NCBI RefSeq assembly: GCF_001314325.1
Contig: NZ_CP009429.1
Span: 1,054,501 to 1,118,500, forward strand
From: Sphingopyxis macrogoltabida
GTDB lineage: Bacteria > Pseudomonadota > Alphaproteobacteria > Sphingomonadales > Sphingomonadaceae
Length of the DNA: 64,000 bases
Reading direction: 5' to 3'
Notes under the pieces: generated by a model
The model's database searches: none
What the model was told of the DNA's origin: nothing
Seen by the model: only the letters and a program-made list of their open reading frames with translations
Part shown: piece after piece, positions 7,988-15,782 of the stretch
Numbering within the stretch: position 1 is the stretch's first letter
How the letters are laid out: each line of letters opens with the position of its first letter
Made by a program: the position numbers and the translations under genes

Positions 7988-8410
7988 ATGGGCCGATCGG
8001 TCAGCTATCCTAGCGGCGCAATCGTTGCATTCACGGTGCTCGATGTCGAAGCCGAGGACGATTGGGAATTCGCATACGAGTGGCTGCGTGATGACCTGCG
8101 CAAGCGGGCCGGCCGAGCCTTCCCGTCGCTGATCCCGCATGACGGCTGGCGCGGCCGGGAAGACCGGATCCTCATGCGCAATGCCTATGCGGATTTCGGC
8201 GTATCGGTCTACGGCGGGCTGGTGGCCGTCTGGATCGTCGAACGCGATGACGGGGCCTATTGGGACGCCGATTGGCGCACGGCCCGCTCACCGCGGGCAC
8301 AGCGCTGGTTGTCCCAGATCGCATCCCGCTTCGATGCCGTGTTCGGCGACTATGACTGTCTCGGGCATATGTCGAACGGAGAGGGTGTCTACGCCAAGCG
8401 AGCGGCTTGA
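7988..8410 (+). CDS. Hypothetical protein, 140 aa
   Basis: Soluble acidic protein with no family I recognise. The start ATG 7988 has AGGGAGGG upstream. It is rich in Trp and aromatic residues (DDWEFAYEWLRDD, AVWIVERDDGAYWDADW), with no membrane segment or signal peptide. It directly follows the ardC remnant (11-nt gap), so it may be an old partner of that gene in the accessory region. Codon use matches its neighbours and supports a real gene. Function unknown. Confidence 0.65.
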   Translation: MGRSVSYPSGAIVAFTVLDVEAEDDWEFAYEWLRDDLRKRAGRAFPSLIPHDGWRGREDRILMRNAYADFGVSVYGGLVAVWIVERDDGAYWDADWRTARSPRAQRWLSQIASRFDAVFGDYDCLGHMSNGEGVYAKRAA

Positions 8411-8553
8411 GCCGAGCCGGGTCGGTGCATGCATGAGGCATAGGGCGTGCACCTGCCAATGTCTGTTCCGACCGCCCATGGCCTGGCGCCATGCGAGAGA
8501 GGCCCTGGGCCAGCCGCCAGTCTTGCGCAACCCGGCTTGGTCGGGCCCGTGTT

Positions 8554-8624
8554 GGCCTTGGCCCTTCGGGCTCAAGGCCTGCCCGCGCCAGCCCGCCAAG
8601 CCAGGTTTCCCCTGACGGGTGCGC
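8554..8624 (+). promoter_or_regulatory. Hairpin and 15-bp repeat before DUF2493 gene
   Basis: The 303-bp gap 8411-8713 has no gene. It holds a strong hairpin at 8554-8579 (GGCCTTG GCCC TTC GGGC T CAAGGCC, 11 paired bases with one bulge) and, at 8610-8624, CCCTGACGGGTGCGC, which is also found before ardC at 3215-3229. The shared repeat plus a stem in both leaders hints at common control. I cannot tell whether it is a promoter. Confidence 0.35.
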
Positions 8625-8713
8625 AACCCTGCCTGAATGCTGGCCCTGACGGGCTCTCGCTGGCGCAGCCATGAACGGGTGCGTCGGCCTCACGCCAGTC
8701 AGGAGGACATCCC

Positions 8714-9667
8714 ATGCACACGTCATTCGCCGATCAACTCGCCGGGCTCGATCTCGCCGGCTTCTCGATTGGAACCGCTCCCGTATCGACAAGCGATTTC
8801 CCGGTCCGGGAGGCTGTCGTCCAAACCCTCGAAGCGGTCTGGTCCGATCTTTTCGCCATGGTGTCCGGGACCGCTCTTGAAGCCGACGCCGAGGATCTCG
8901 GCTGGGCTTTCGTCAACATCTTTCACCGCTCCGCCGAGCGCAAATCGACTGCCCTCGACCGGGCGACCGACGAGGTCCGCGCGCTGATTGCGACGGCTGA
9001 CGGATCCGAAGTCCACACCCACGACCTCGAGACCCAGGTCGAGCGGGCGCAGTGCGCCGAAAGCGCGATGTTGGCGCTCGAAGAGATGCGCGAGGTCGCA
9101 GCAGGCCTATACCTCAACGAGTTCGGTTCCTCCTGGAAGCCAGTCTCCAGTTCGCGCTTCAATCACAGTGCAATGCTGACCTCTGCGCTCGTCGAAGGTC
9201 GCGACTTCCTGCGCGCCCGCGCCGAGACCAAACGTCGTGCGGCCATGCCCGAAGGAACCCCCGTCGTGTTCGCCGGAGGGCGCACCCGTCATGCTACCGA
9301 AGACGATGCGCTGACCTTCGGTAACAATGTCTGGGCCACGCTCGACAAGGTCCGCGACCGCGTTCCGGATATGGTCTTGATCCATGGCGGCGACACCAAG
9401 GGCGTCGACCGTTTGGCATCGAGCTGGGCTGAACGTCGAGGCATCCCGCAGGTGACATTCTCGCTGGATATGCGCCTGGGCGCCCGTGCCGGCTTCAAGC
9501 GCAACGAGCGGATGCTCTCCCTCGATCCGCGCTATGTCATCGCCTTTCCCGGCAATGGCGTACTCGAACGCCTGGTGATCGACGCCAAGGCTCGGCGGAT
9601 CACCGTGGTCGATCGTCGCGGCCCCCTCGGCACCAATCCGAAGAACACTTCGGCCAGAACCGACTAA
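8714..9667 (+). CDS. DUF2493 (SLOG/YspA-like) protein
   Basis: 317 aa. The C-terminal third is a Rossmann-like DUF2493 domain: TPVVFAGGRTRHATEDDA (about residues 182-199), VLIHGGDTKGVDRLASSWA with the GG-KG phosphate-loop signature, and FPGNG near the end. The family belongs to the SLOG superfamily of putative nucleotide- or ligand-binding proteins and is very common on conjugative elements. The N-terminal 180 residues are helical with no domain I know. Start ATG 8714 follows AGGAGGACATCCC. It leads a group of plasmid-type accessory genes (9.8-12.6 kb). Biochemical role unknown. Confidence 0.8.
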   Translation: MHTSFADQLAGLDLAGFSIGTAPVSTSDFPVREAVVQTLEAVWSDLFAMVSGTALEADAEDLGWAFVNIFHRSAERKSTALDRATDEVRALIATADGSEVHTHDLETQVERAQCAESAMLALEEMREVAAGLYLNEFGSSWKPVSSSRFNHSAMLTSALVEGRDFLRARAETKRRAAMPEGTPVVFAGGRTRHATEDDALTFGNNVWATLDKVRDRVPDMVLIHGGDTKGVDRLASSWAERRGIPQVTFSLDMRLGARAGFKRNERMLSLDPRYVIAFPGNGVLERLVIDAKARRITVVDRRGPLGTNPKNTSARTD

Positions 9668-9684
9668 GGCCCTGTCGGTCTTCG

Positions 9685-9709
9685 CGCCAGCGCCGGATCG
9701 GCGCTGGCG
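9685..9709 (+). terminator. Strong hairpin after DUF2493 gene
   Basis: CGCCAGCGCC-GGATC-GGCGCTGGCG is a perfect 10-bp GC-rich stem 17 nt after the stop. The flanking T-run is poor (TCGTCC), so it is a likely but not textbook terminator. Confidence 0.5.
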
Positions 9710-9744
9710 TCGTCCATCAGAGGAAAGGCGTGCGCCTGTCGGTT

Positions 9745-9773
9745 GGAGCCAGCGATGGTCGTTGGCTCCTTTC
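9745..9773 (+). promoter_or_regulatory. Hairpin with TTTCT tail before 9789 gene
   Basis: GGAGCCA (9745-9751) pairs with TGGCTCC (9763-9769) and is followed by TTTCT, ending just before the AGGAGG of the next gene. The position suggests either a second terminator for the upstream unit or an attenuator in the leader of the next gene. Confidence 0.35.
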
Positions 9774-9788
9774 TACAGGAGGCATTCC

Positions 9789-10250
9789 ATGATCGATATC
9801 GAGGCTGTGATGGCCGACTTTGCCGTTCGCCAGGCCGAGCGGCAGACCCAGGTGGTCGAAGAGATTCAGCAGCTCAAGACAGCCATTCTTCCGCGCTTGC
9901 AGGACGCTGCGATTGCCCGGGTCGAGATCCGTTTCGACGGATGCGGCGACAGCGGCGCCGTTGAGGAATGTGTCTGTCTGGATGCAACTGGCGCGCCGAT
10001 GCCTTGCCCGGATGTCACCCTGCTGGAAGGCGAAGCTGACAAAGCTGATCGTACCGGTTCCGAGCAACTGCACTCACTCGGGCAGGCTCTCGAGCGGCTG
10101 ACCTATCTGGCGCTCGAACGTCACCACCCTGGCTGGGAGATCAACGACGGTGCCTGCGGCGAACTCGTGATCGATGTGGCGGAAGCGATCTTCGTGCTCG
10201 ACTGCAGCCTGCGCTTCACCGCGACCGATGATCACAGGGCCGAGCTCTAG
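9789..10250 (+). CDS. DUF6878-like accessory protein
   Basis: 153 aa. The start ATG 9789 has AGGAGGCATTCC upstream; the earlier in-frame ATG at 9762 overlaps the leader hairpin. Features seen are an N-terminal helix (MADFAVRQAERQTQVVEEIQ), then VEIRFDGCGDSGAVEE and HHPGWEINDGACGELVIDV. The FDG-GDSG and HPGWEINDG-G pattern is what I recall for DUF6878 proteins of sphingomonad elements (number from memory). No catalytic motif is evident. It is followed after 10 nt by the DUF6915-like gene, so the two are probably co-transcribed. Function unknown. Confidence 0.7.
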   Translation: MIDIEAVMADFAVRQAERQTQVVEEIQQLKTAILPRLQDAAIARVEIRFDGCGDSGAVEECVCLDATGAPMPCPDVTLLEGEADKADRTGSEQLHSLGQALERLTYLALERHHPGWEINDGACGELVIDVAEAIFVLDCSLRFTATDDHRAEL

Positions 10251-10260
10251 GAGACCCGGC

Positions 10261-10689
10261 ATGGCACACTGCTACTACCACGCTCTCTCGTCAGTCCGAA
10301 AATGGGGCGGCACGGTCGATGACTATCTCCCGCTGCACCAGTGGTTCGACCAGTCCAAGGCTATCCTGGCAGACCCCCGACATCGCGCGCTGCGGCACCA
10401 TGCCGAGGGGATATTCATGCTGGAGGCGATCTTCGGCGAGACCCTCGTGAATGCCGATAGCCGGGTTGTTCCGGTGCGTCTGGTCGGCGAGCAGCACGTA
10501 CGCGAAGACTTGGGCTCGATCCCGTCCTTTGCTGACTGGGCGCGCTTGATCACGCCGCAGGCCTGGATGCTTCGAGGCAACCCTCTGGACGGCGCTGAAG
10601 GGGTGACGATCGATATGCCTGTCCCCGGCGAAGCAGTTGCGTCCAGGACCAGGCCACCTGCTGGAGGAGCGGTCCCCACCGTGATCTAG
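10261..10689 (+). CDS. DUF6915-like accessory protein
   Basis: 142 aa. Start ATG 10261 follows GGAGACCCGGC; the open frame from 10174 runs inside the upstream gene and is rejected. Conserved-looking stretches are HALSSVRKWGGTVDDYLPLH, WFDQSKAILADPRHRALRHH, EGIFMLEAIFG and GEQHVREDLGSIPSF. I recall this pattern as DUF6915, a small soluble family on plasmids and integrative elements. The His-rich segment RHRALRHHAEGIF could bind metal or substrate, but nothing proves it. The tail after about residue 115 is Pro/Gly-rich and probably disordered. Function unknown. Confidence 0.7.
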   Translation: MAHCYYHALSSVRKWGGTVDDYLPLHQWFDQSKAILADPRHRALRHHAEGIFMLEAIFGETLVNADSRVVPVRLVGEQHVREDLGSIPSFADWARLITPQAWMLRGNPLDGAEGVTIDMPVPGEAVASRTRPPAGGAVPTVI

Positions 10690-10992
10690 GAAGGGGTTCT
10701 CCGGTGGAGGGCTGGCGGGGGAATGATCCGGCCAAGACCGGAGGGAAACGAGGCAGGGCAAACCTGTTCACGGCATCCGGATCCACCCGGCTTCGATACA
10801 AACCTGTCCCTGAATCACCCCCCGTCGAGACGCGCAACCCGGATCAGGTCCGGCCGAGTTGCCGGGCTTTGCCCGGCTGCCCGCACCACCCGAACCAGTT
10901 CCGGGTTCCCCTCCGGTGCGCTTCGCCGCGGGGCGCTTCTGCTCGGGTTTGCAGCCGGGATGGACCCGGAATGCTCGATCAGGAGAAAGCCC
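10690..10992 (+). promoter_or_regulatory. Leader region upstream of ssb
   Basis: 303 bp without a convincing gene. It holds a perfect stem GCCGGGC-TTT-GCCCGGC (10861-10877) and the ssb ribosome site AGGAGAAAGCCC just before 10993. Hairpin-rich leaders precede ardC, the DUF2493 gene and ssb alike. I see no clear -35/-10 pair. Confidence 0.35.
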
Positions 10993-11382
10993 ATGACCAA
11001 TCTCGTTATTCTCGTTGGCCGCATCGCTCGCGACCCCGAAACCCGCACCACCCAAGGTGGAACCAGCATCACCTCGATCTCGGTCGTCACCGACCGTCCC
11101 GCCCGCAAGGATGGCAAGACCTACAAGGACGAGAACGGCTACACCGCCAAGGACAGCGAATTCCATCGGATCACCTGCTTCAACGGCCTGGGCCAGAACG
11201 TCGCCAAGTATTGCACCAAGGGCCAGCTCGTGACGGTCGAAGGGCGTATCCATTACACCCAGTGGGAGGATCAGAGCGGCACCAAGCGCTACGGCTGCGA
11301 GATCATCGCCGACAAGGTCGACTTCCTCACCAAGGGCCGTTCGGGCAGCAACGAGGGAGCACCCGATATCGACGAGGACTGA
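10993..11382 (+). CDS. ssb: Single-stranded DNA-binding protein
   Basis: 129 aa OB-fold protein that coats ssDNA, here probably the element's own copy for incoming or replicating transfer strands. It starts MTNLVILVGRIARDPETRT, followed by FHRITCFNGLGQNVAKY and GQLVTVEGRIHYTQWED, the usual SSB pattern. The acidic tail is short and ends DIDED rather than the DDDIPF of chromosomal SSB, so partner binding through that tail may be reduced. Start ATG 10993 has AGGAGA upstream; longer open frames upstream are non-coding leader. An intrinsic terminator follows. Confidence 0.9.
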   Translation: MTNLVILVGRIARDPETRTTQGGTSITSISVVTDRPARKDGKTYKDENGYTAKDSEFHRITCFNGLGQNVAKYCTKGQLVTVEGRIHYTQWEDQSGTKRYGCEIIADKVDFLTKGRSGSNEGAPDIDED

Positions 11383-11400
11383 ATGTCCTTACCCCACGAC

Positions 11401-11439
11401 AAGGCCCCGGTGGCAGACGCCATCGGGGCCTTTTCTTTT
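11401..11439 (+). terminator. Intrinsic terminator of ssb
   Basis: AAGGCCCCGGTGGC, loop AGAC, GCCATCGGGGCCTT, then TTCTTTT: a long GC stem followed by a T-rich run, 18 nt after the ssb stop. This is the clearest intrinsic terminator in the window. Confidence 0.85.
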
Positions 11440-11497
11440 GCTCGGGGACTATGCGGCGGCGCGGGGCATCAAACCCCTTGCCGCCGCTGGGTGGGCC

Positions 11498-11728
11498 TTA
11501 AGCGGGAGCGATCCGCTTCAGCGTTTCTTCGATCCCGAGTGCCATCGATGCGCGCACGATCTGACGCAGTTGTGCCGCTTCGATCGTCTCGGCGCCGCAC
11601 TCGATCAACACCTTGCCGAGTTCGGTCGCTGCCTCTTCGCGAAGACGAGCTTCCTCGCTTTCGAGTTGGGCACGCTGTTCACGCAGCTTCCTGAGCGCAT
11701 CGCGTGCAGTGGGTTTGGACCTGGCCAT
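11498..11728 (-). CDS. DUF6437-like small coiled-coil protein
   Basis: 76 aa. Start ATG 11728 has AAGGAA upstream on the minus strand; the longer frame to 11866 lacks coding character. The N-terminal half is a charged helix (DALRKLREQRAQLESEEA, heptad-like), followed by a family-like core (ELGKVLIECGAETIEAAQLR, then a short alpha-helical tail). I recall this as DUF6437, found beside ssb and transfer genes on sphingomonad plasmids. It may form a coiled-coil dimer. Convergent with ssb. Function unknown. Confidence 0.65.
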   Translation of the reverse strand: MARSKPTARDALRKLREQRAQLESEEARLREEAATELGKVLIECGAETIEAAQLRQIVRASMALGIEETLKRIAPA

Positions 11729-11913
11729 AGGGTTTCCTTCTTGCTGGCCGTTGGTCCCCTCCGCTGACGACATTGGCATTCCGGACGCGTGTAGGAAAAC
11801 GGTTTGTGGGGCGATTGGTGCGCTTTCCCGCTGACGTTGGAGAGGTCTCTCTCGCAGAAAGGCCAAGTCTGATGCGGGCTTTGGGGCTGCGTCAAGGACG
11901 ACGGGGCCCCACC

Positions 11914-11941
11914 ATTTTTACCGGGCAAGCCCGGCAAAAAT
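11914..11941. repeat. 28-bp palindrome
   Basis: ATTTTT-A-CCGGGC-AA-GCCCGG-C-AAAAAT, a near-perfect palindrome between two divergent small genes (gap 11729-12051). The arms pair with each other, so the T-run is part of the stem rather than a terminator tail. It could be an operator or a structural site. Nothing else is recognisable in this gap. Confidence 0.5.
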
Positions 11942-12051
11942 CGTTGCCCCCATCGCCGCTTCGCGGCCGCTTGCGCGGTCCCTGACCCAGCCCGTCACCC
12001 ACATCTCTCGCAACCCCTGATGCGATGCATCGAACATCAGGAGGAAAGATC

Positions 12052-12288
12052 ATGTACGCTTCGCTGAACATTGCCGATGCCGGTCTCAAGGTAGATCAGG
12101 CTGCTTTCGTTGCCGCACTGGATCAGGCCCATGCCCGGTCCTTTCACAGCTACTTCACGCAGTACATCCTGACCGACGACGAGGCAGGCTACATCGCTGT
12201 CGATGAAGGGGATTACGGCGCGCTGCCCAAGGCCTTGTTGGAGCGTGTCATTGATACGGTGCCGGGCCGGCTCAGCGATGAATTCTGA
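12052..12288 (+). CDS. Hypothetical protein, 78 aa
   Basis: Small acidic soluble protein. Start ATG 12052 is preceded by AGGAGGAAAGATC, an excellent ribosome site. The sequence is evenly amphipathic (VDQAAFVAALDQAHARSFHS, YILTDDEAGYIAVDEGDYG), with no membrane segment or motif that I know. It is followed by an intrinsic terminator, so it is a single-gene unit. Good codon use and signals make it real; function unknown. Confidence 0.65.
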   Translation: MYASLNIADAGLKVDQAAFVAALDQAHARSFHSYFTQYILTDDEAGYIAVDEGDYGALPKALLERVIDTVPGRLSDEF

Positions 12289-12300
12289 CCCGCCGGTTTG

Positions 12301-12335
12301 GGAGGAAGTCCGTCAGGGCTTCCTCCTTTCTTTTT
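12301..12335 (+). terminator. Intrinsic terminator
   Basis: GGAGGAAG (12301-12308) pairs with CTTCCTCC (12319-12326) and is followed by TTTCTTTTT, 13 nt after the preceding stop. Confidence 0.8.
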
Positions 12336-12390
12336 GCTCGCAGCCCTTTGCAGACCACGTCAGACCAGGCGCAATTGTCGATGGCCGACT

Positions 12391-12585
12391 TCAATCCTGG
12401 GCATCGGGTTTGTCCAGGTCAGCAAGTCGCTCTGGCATTTCCAGGACCTTCAAAGCCGCCGCCTCGATCGCCTCTGCCTGTGTGGGGAAAGCCTCGGCCG
12501 AACTGATTGACACCCCGTTTGAATAGGTGATCGTCGCTTGGAAGCCGTTGCCCTTGGGTGTCGCGCTCAGTGTGACCTGGGTCAT
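12391..12585 (-). CDS. Hypothetical protein, 64 aa
   Basis: Small protein with MTQVTLSATPKGNGFQATI at its start, suggesting a short beta-sheet unit, followed by one helix (AEAIEAAALKVLEM). On the minus strand GAGGAG lies just upstream of ATG 12585, which supports translation. It is convergent with the 12052 gene. No family recognised. Confidence 0.55.
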   Translation of the reverse strand: MTQVTLSATPKGNGFQATITYSNGVSISSAEAFPTQAEAIEAAALKVLEMPERLADLDKPDAQD

Positions 12586-13026
12586 GCTCAGGCTCCTCGT
12601 TGCCTGCTTTCAGACAACCATCATAGGCCCTGGTCCGTTCTGTGACTATCGAGATCCGGGCGACGGCAGCCCGCGAGCCATCTCAAGAAATCGGCATCGC
12701 AAAACGCATCGTCCGTTACTGGCTCAATGGCTGGTTCCTGACCTTGCAGCTGGGGACTGGGGAGCACACCCTACGCGACGGGTCGCAGGAAAAGAAGGAA
12801 GGGAAGTGGCGTAAATACAGATGCATAGGCGGAATTTTCTGAAATGGCAGCTTCTCCGTCAAAAATGACTTGGGTGGAAGTGATCCCGTGGATTTGACCA
12901 AAGCCGGACCGAGAATGGCGGAATTCCATCAGGTTGCGACGTTCTTGACATGTTCTTGAATCTGACTTAGTGTCGCTCCTGCCTTTCGCAGTGTGAATCG
13001 GGCTCCTGACCATAAGGAGTCCGTGC
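12586..13026. promoter_or_regulatory. Transfer-gene promoter region, possible oriT
   Basis: 441-bp gap with lower GC than its surroundings, directly upstream of the DNA-processing genes. I find no convincing coding frame. The downstream end carries a TTGACA -35 (12946-12951) with TAGTGT 16 bp later (12968-12973) and an overlapping LexA-type site. For MobF systems oriT often lies beside the relaxase/coupling genes, so this is the best place to look for one, but I cannot identify a nic site. Confidence 0.4.
12942..12956 (+). promoter_or_regulatory. LexA-type box before traD operon
   Basis: GTTC-TTGACAT-GTTC, an exact GTTC-N7-GTTC match, overlapping the candidate -35 hexamer TTGACA. LexA bound here would block the promoter of the RHH, traD and relaxase genes. 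Confidence 0.7.
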
Positions 13027-13359
13027 ATGACACGGCCAATCTGTCTCCAGGTTTACATCTCCAGCGAGCTTAGCTCGCTGATCCGTAAGGCTGCCAAGGC
13101 CAAGGGGATCAGCATGAGCGAGTGGGTTCGCGCCTTGCTCGCCAATGCCTGCACCGAGGACGATCTTGCGTCCCGGCTCGACGCTTCCATTGAACGCATT
13201 TCACGCCGCTCGATATTCCTCATGGTCGGTGTGGATGCGCTGCTGGCGGGGCACCCCGATCATGCTCTTCGCAGCCGGGCTCACCAGGCTTATGCGCGCA
13301 AATGCAAGGAGCTCGGTCTCTCCACGTCCGCCGGCGAGGGAGGTTCCGATGAAGCGTAA
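13027..13359 (+). CDS. Ribbon-helix-helix-like transfer protein
   Basis: 110 aa, first gene of the DNA-processing unit. The N-terminus (ICLQVYISSELSSLIRK, then GISMSEWVRALLANAC) has the strand-helix-helix pattern of CopG/Arc/MobC-type DNA-binding proteins. The C-terminal half is a basic helix pair. I infer an oriT-binding relaxosome accessory or autoregulator, as expected just before a coupling protein. It starts at ATG 13027 after AAGGAGTCCGTGC and overlaps the traD start by 11 nt, so translation is coupled. Confidence 0.65.
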   Translation: MTRPICLQVYISSELSSLIRKAAKAKGISMSEWVRALLANACTEDDLASRLDASIERISRRSIFLMVGVDALLAGHPDHALRSRAHQAYARKCKELGLSTSAGEGGSDEA

Positions 13360-15745
13360 CCTCGTCAACTTCACGCGCGGCAGCCAGCTGCTCGGACACT
13401 TCAGCTTCATGTTCGCGGCGGGTCTCAAGGGCCCCCTGATTGTCGCCGCGCTTGTGATCACATGGACCTCGTGGTGGACCATCTCGGCAGGTCTCACCGA
13501 CCACGAAGTCTACCTGGTCTGGATGCGGATCTACGCCGCCATCTACGGCTTCATGGAGTTCGATCCTGCCAAGCGGATCACTCTGGAGACAGCCTTCGGC
13601 GCGACCATTCAGTTTCCGATTTCGCAGCTCGATCATTATCCGCCGGTCGTCCATGCCTGGGAGAAACTCACGGCTCTGCTGAGCAGTGCCTTGTGGCGTT
13701 CCGGGTTCCTTTTGGTCCCCGCTTTTGCGGTCTTCTACTGGTTCGCTGAGCGGTTCGGTGGTCGCTCCAAGGAGCGCAAGCACGAGCGCGGCGCGATGCT
13801 TGTCACGCTCCCCGAGCTTGTCGATGAACTGACCACCCACAACCGGCGCGAGCGCACCCGTGAGCTCGATCAGGCTATGGGCTGGAAGTGGCGGCTCAGC
13901 CTGCCGCGAGAGATCGCCCGGGTCTTTCCCTACCGGCCATCGCATATTGCCACGGTCGCCTATCCATGGCGCCTCGAGCAGAGCCACGCGATGCTCATTG
14001 GCACCACCGGCATGGGCAAGACCGTGGCGATCTCGGATATGATTGCGGAGGCAAGAGCCAAGGGCCAGCGCTGCATCGTCTTCGATTTGACCGGCGCCTT
14101 TATCGAACATTTCCATGCGGCCCACTGCGACATCATCCTGAACCCGCTGGATGCGCGCTGCCCCCAATGGAGCCTGTTCGACGAATGCCGCACTGAGGGG
14201 GAGTTCTGGGCAGCTGCGGATGCCCTGGTACCCCATGACGGGGGCGGCGAGGCGCAGTTCTGGGTGATCGCCGCCCGTGCCCTGTTCGTCGAATTCTGCC
14301 TCAAACTCCTGGCCGATGGCAGGGCGAGCAACGAAGCACTTGCCCGCGAGCTAATGACCGCGGACCTGTCGCGCGTTCATGCCATGATGCGTGGCACCAT
14401 AGCCGATCCACTGACCGCACCGGAAGCCGCCCGCATGGCGGAATCGATCCGCGCCGTGTTCAACGTCAATGCCAAGGCGCTCAAGTTATTGCCGGCTACC
14501 GGGCCTCGCTTCTCGGTCCGAAAGTGGATCGAAGAGGGCGCAGCTGGAGTTCAGGACCAGGGCTCAATCCTGTTCATATCTGCCCGCTACGTCGACATGA
14601 GCGTCTGCGCGCAGCTGCTCACGCTCTGGCTCGATACAGCGATGAATACGCTTATGACTGGCCCACGCACCCGCGATCTCAAGTGCTGGTTCTTCGTCGA
14701 TGAATTGGGGGCATTGCATCGCCTGCCAGCCCTCGAGAAAGGACTGCAGACAGCGCGCAATTTCGGCGGCGCTATTGTCCTTGGCATCCACGCCTACGCC
14801 AAACTCAAGGAAGTCTACGGCGAGAACATGGCGATGACCCTGTCATCGCTGGCCCGGACGAAACTGATCCTCGGCACCGCCGACCGGGAAACGGCTACCT
14901 GGTGCTCCGACTTCATTGGCCATCGCCAGGTGCGCGACATGGAGGAGGGCTACACCTACGGCTACAACAATGCCCGTGATGCGGTGAGCCTCACCCCGCG
15001 CAAGCACATCGAGCCGCTGCTGCTGCCCGACCAGTTGATGAACCTGCCGCGGCTGTCCGGGTACATCAAGTTCCCCGATGGTTTCCCCGCCGCACCCGTC
15101 AGGCTCACCCCGGTCAACCGGCCCAAGCGAGCGGAGACCTTCATTGCCCGGGTGAAGGATGGCCCAAAAGCTCCGGTTGCCGAGCCTCAGCCGCCGGCAC
15201 AGCAGGCGCGGCAGTCGACAGCATCAACGGGCAATGAGCATCCCTCGTCTAACGACGATGGGGCGGGCAAGCCGGTCGTGCCCAAGCAGGGAGAACTGGC
15301 CCTCGACCAGAGGCAGCAATCCGAGCCGAAACAGAAGCCTGACGCGCACGTAAAGGATTTGCGGCAGCCCGTTGAAAGCAGGCCCGGCAAGACGCCGAAG
15401 GAGCAGGAACGGGCCGCTCGATCGGGGAAAGAGAAGGCGGGCAACGCCAAGCGAGAGAGTTCGAACACCCGAACTGAAGCAACGCCTAGAAAGGCAGGAC
15501 CCTCCGCCCGCCCGCTCCTCCCGACCGGCGAGGCCGCCGCGACGCAGGATCAGTCAGCTACTCCCAAGGGCACTGCTCGGGCTGGAACGTCGGAAGCGAA
15601 GCCGCCGCAAGAGGGTAGGCCGGACAATTCTAAAAGCACCGGCTCCAGCGATGCAGCAGCGCGCAAGCTGATGCTCGAGGATGGGCTGCGCGAGCAGGAA
15701 CCGCCGCCGATGACGGGGCCCGACCTCGGCGACATGGAGATGTGA
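13349..15745 (+). CDS. traD: TraD-type conjugative coupling protein
   Basis: 798 aa type IV coupling protein that docks the relaxosome to the secretion channel and pumps DNA. Start ATG 13349 follows GGAGGTTCCG; the longer frame from 13145 overlaps the upstream gene. Two N-terminal membrane segments lie at about 20-45 and 100-130. Walker A GTTGMGKT is at 218-225 and Walker B LKCWFFVDELGAL at about 445-457, with downstream GIHAYAKLKEVYG. Residues after about 600 are Pro/Gln/Lys-rich and of low complexity, as in the tails that choose substrates. It lies 37 nt before the relaxase and belongs with the F-type channel encoded at 43.7-61.8 kb. Confidence 0.92.
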   Translation: MKRNLVNFTRGSQLLGHFSFMFAAGLKGPLIVAALVITWTSWWTISAGLTDHEVYLVWMRIYAAIYGFMEFDPAKRITLETAFGATIQFPISQLDHYPPVVHAWEKLTALLSSALWRSGFLLVPAFAVFYWFAERFGGRSKERKHERGAMLVTLPELVDELTTHNRRERTRELDQAMGWKWRLSLPREIARVFPYRPSHIATVAYPWRLEQSHAMLIGTTGMGKTVAISDMIAEARAKGQRCIVFDLTGAFIEHFHAAHCDIILNPLDARCPQWSLFDECRTEGEFWAAADALVPHDGGGEAQFWVIAARALFVEFCLKLLADGRASNEALARELMTADLSRVHAMMRGTIADPLTAPEAARMAESIRAVFNVNAKALKLLPATGPRFSVRKWIEEGAAGVQDQGSILFISARYVDMSVCAQLLTLWLDTAMNTLMTGPRTRDLKCWFFVDELGALHRLPALEKGLQTARNFGGAIVLGIHAYAKLKEVYGENMAMTLSSLARTKLILGTADRETATWCSDFIGHRQVRDMEEGYTYGYNNARDAVSLTPRKHIEPLLLPDQLMNLPRLSGYIKFPDGFPAAPVRLTPVNRPKRAETFIARVKDGPKAPVAEPQPPAQQARQSTASTGNEHPSSNDDGAGKPVVPKQGELALDQRQQSEPKQKPDAHVKDLRQPVESRPGKTPKEQERAARSGKEKAGNAKRESSNTRTEATPRKAGPSARPLLPTGEAAATQDQSATPKGTARAGTSEAKPPQEGRPDNSKSTGSSDAAARKLMLEDGLREQEPPPMTGPDLGDMEM

Positions 15746-15782
15746 GCATGTCACCGATTGCCACCGCTACGGGAGACGGTCG

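Noticed and set aside
12642-12842. 66-aa plus-strand frame in the pre-traD gap
   Set aside because: No ribosome site, no family-like pattern, and it sits in a probable regulatory region.
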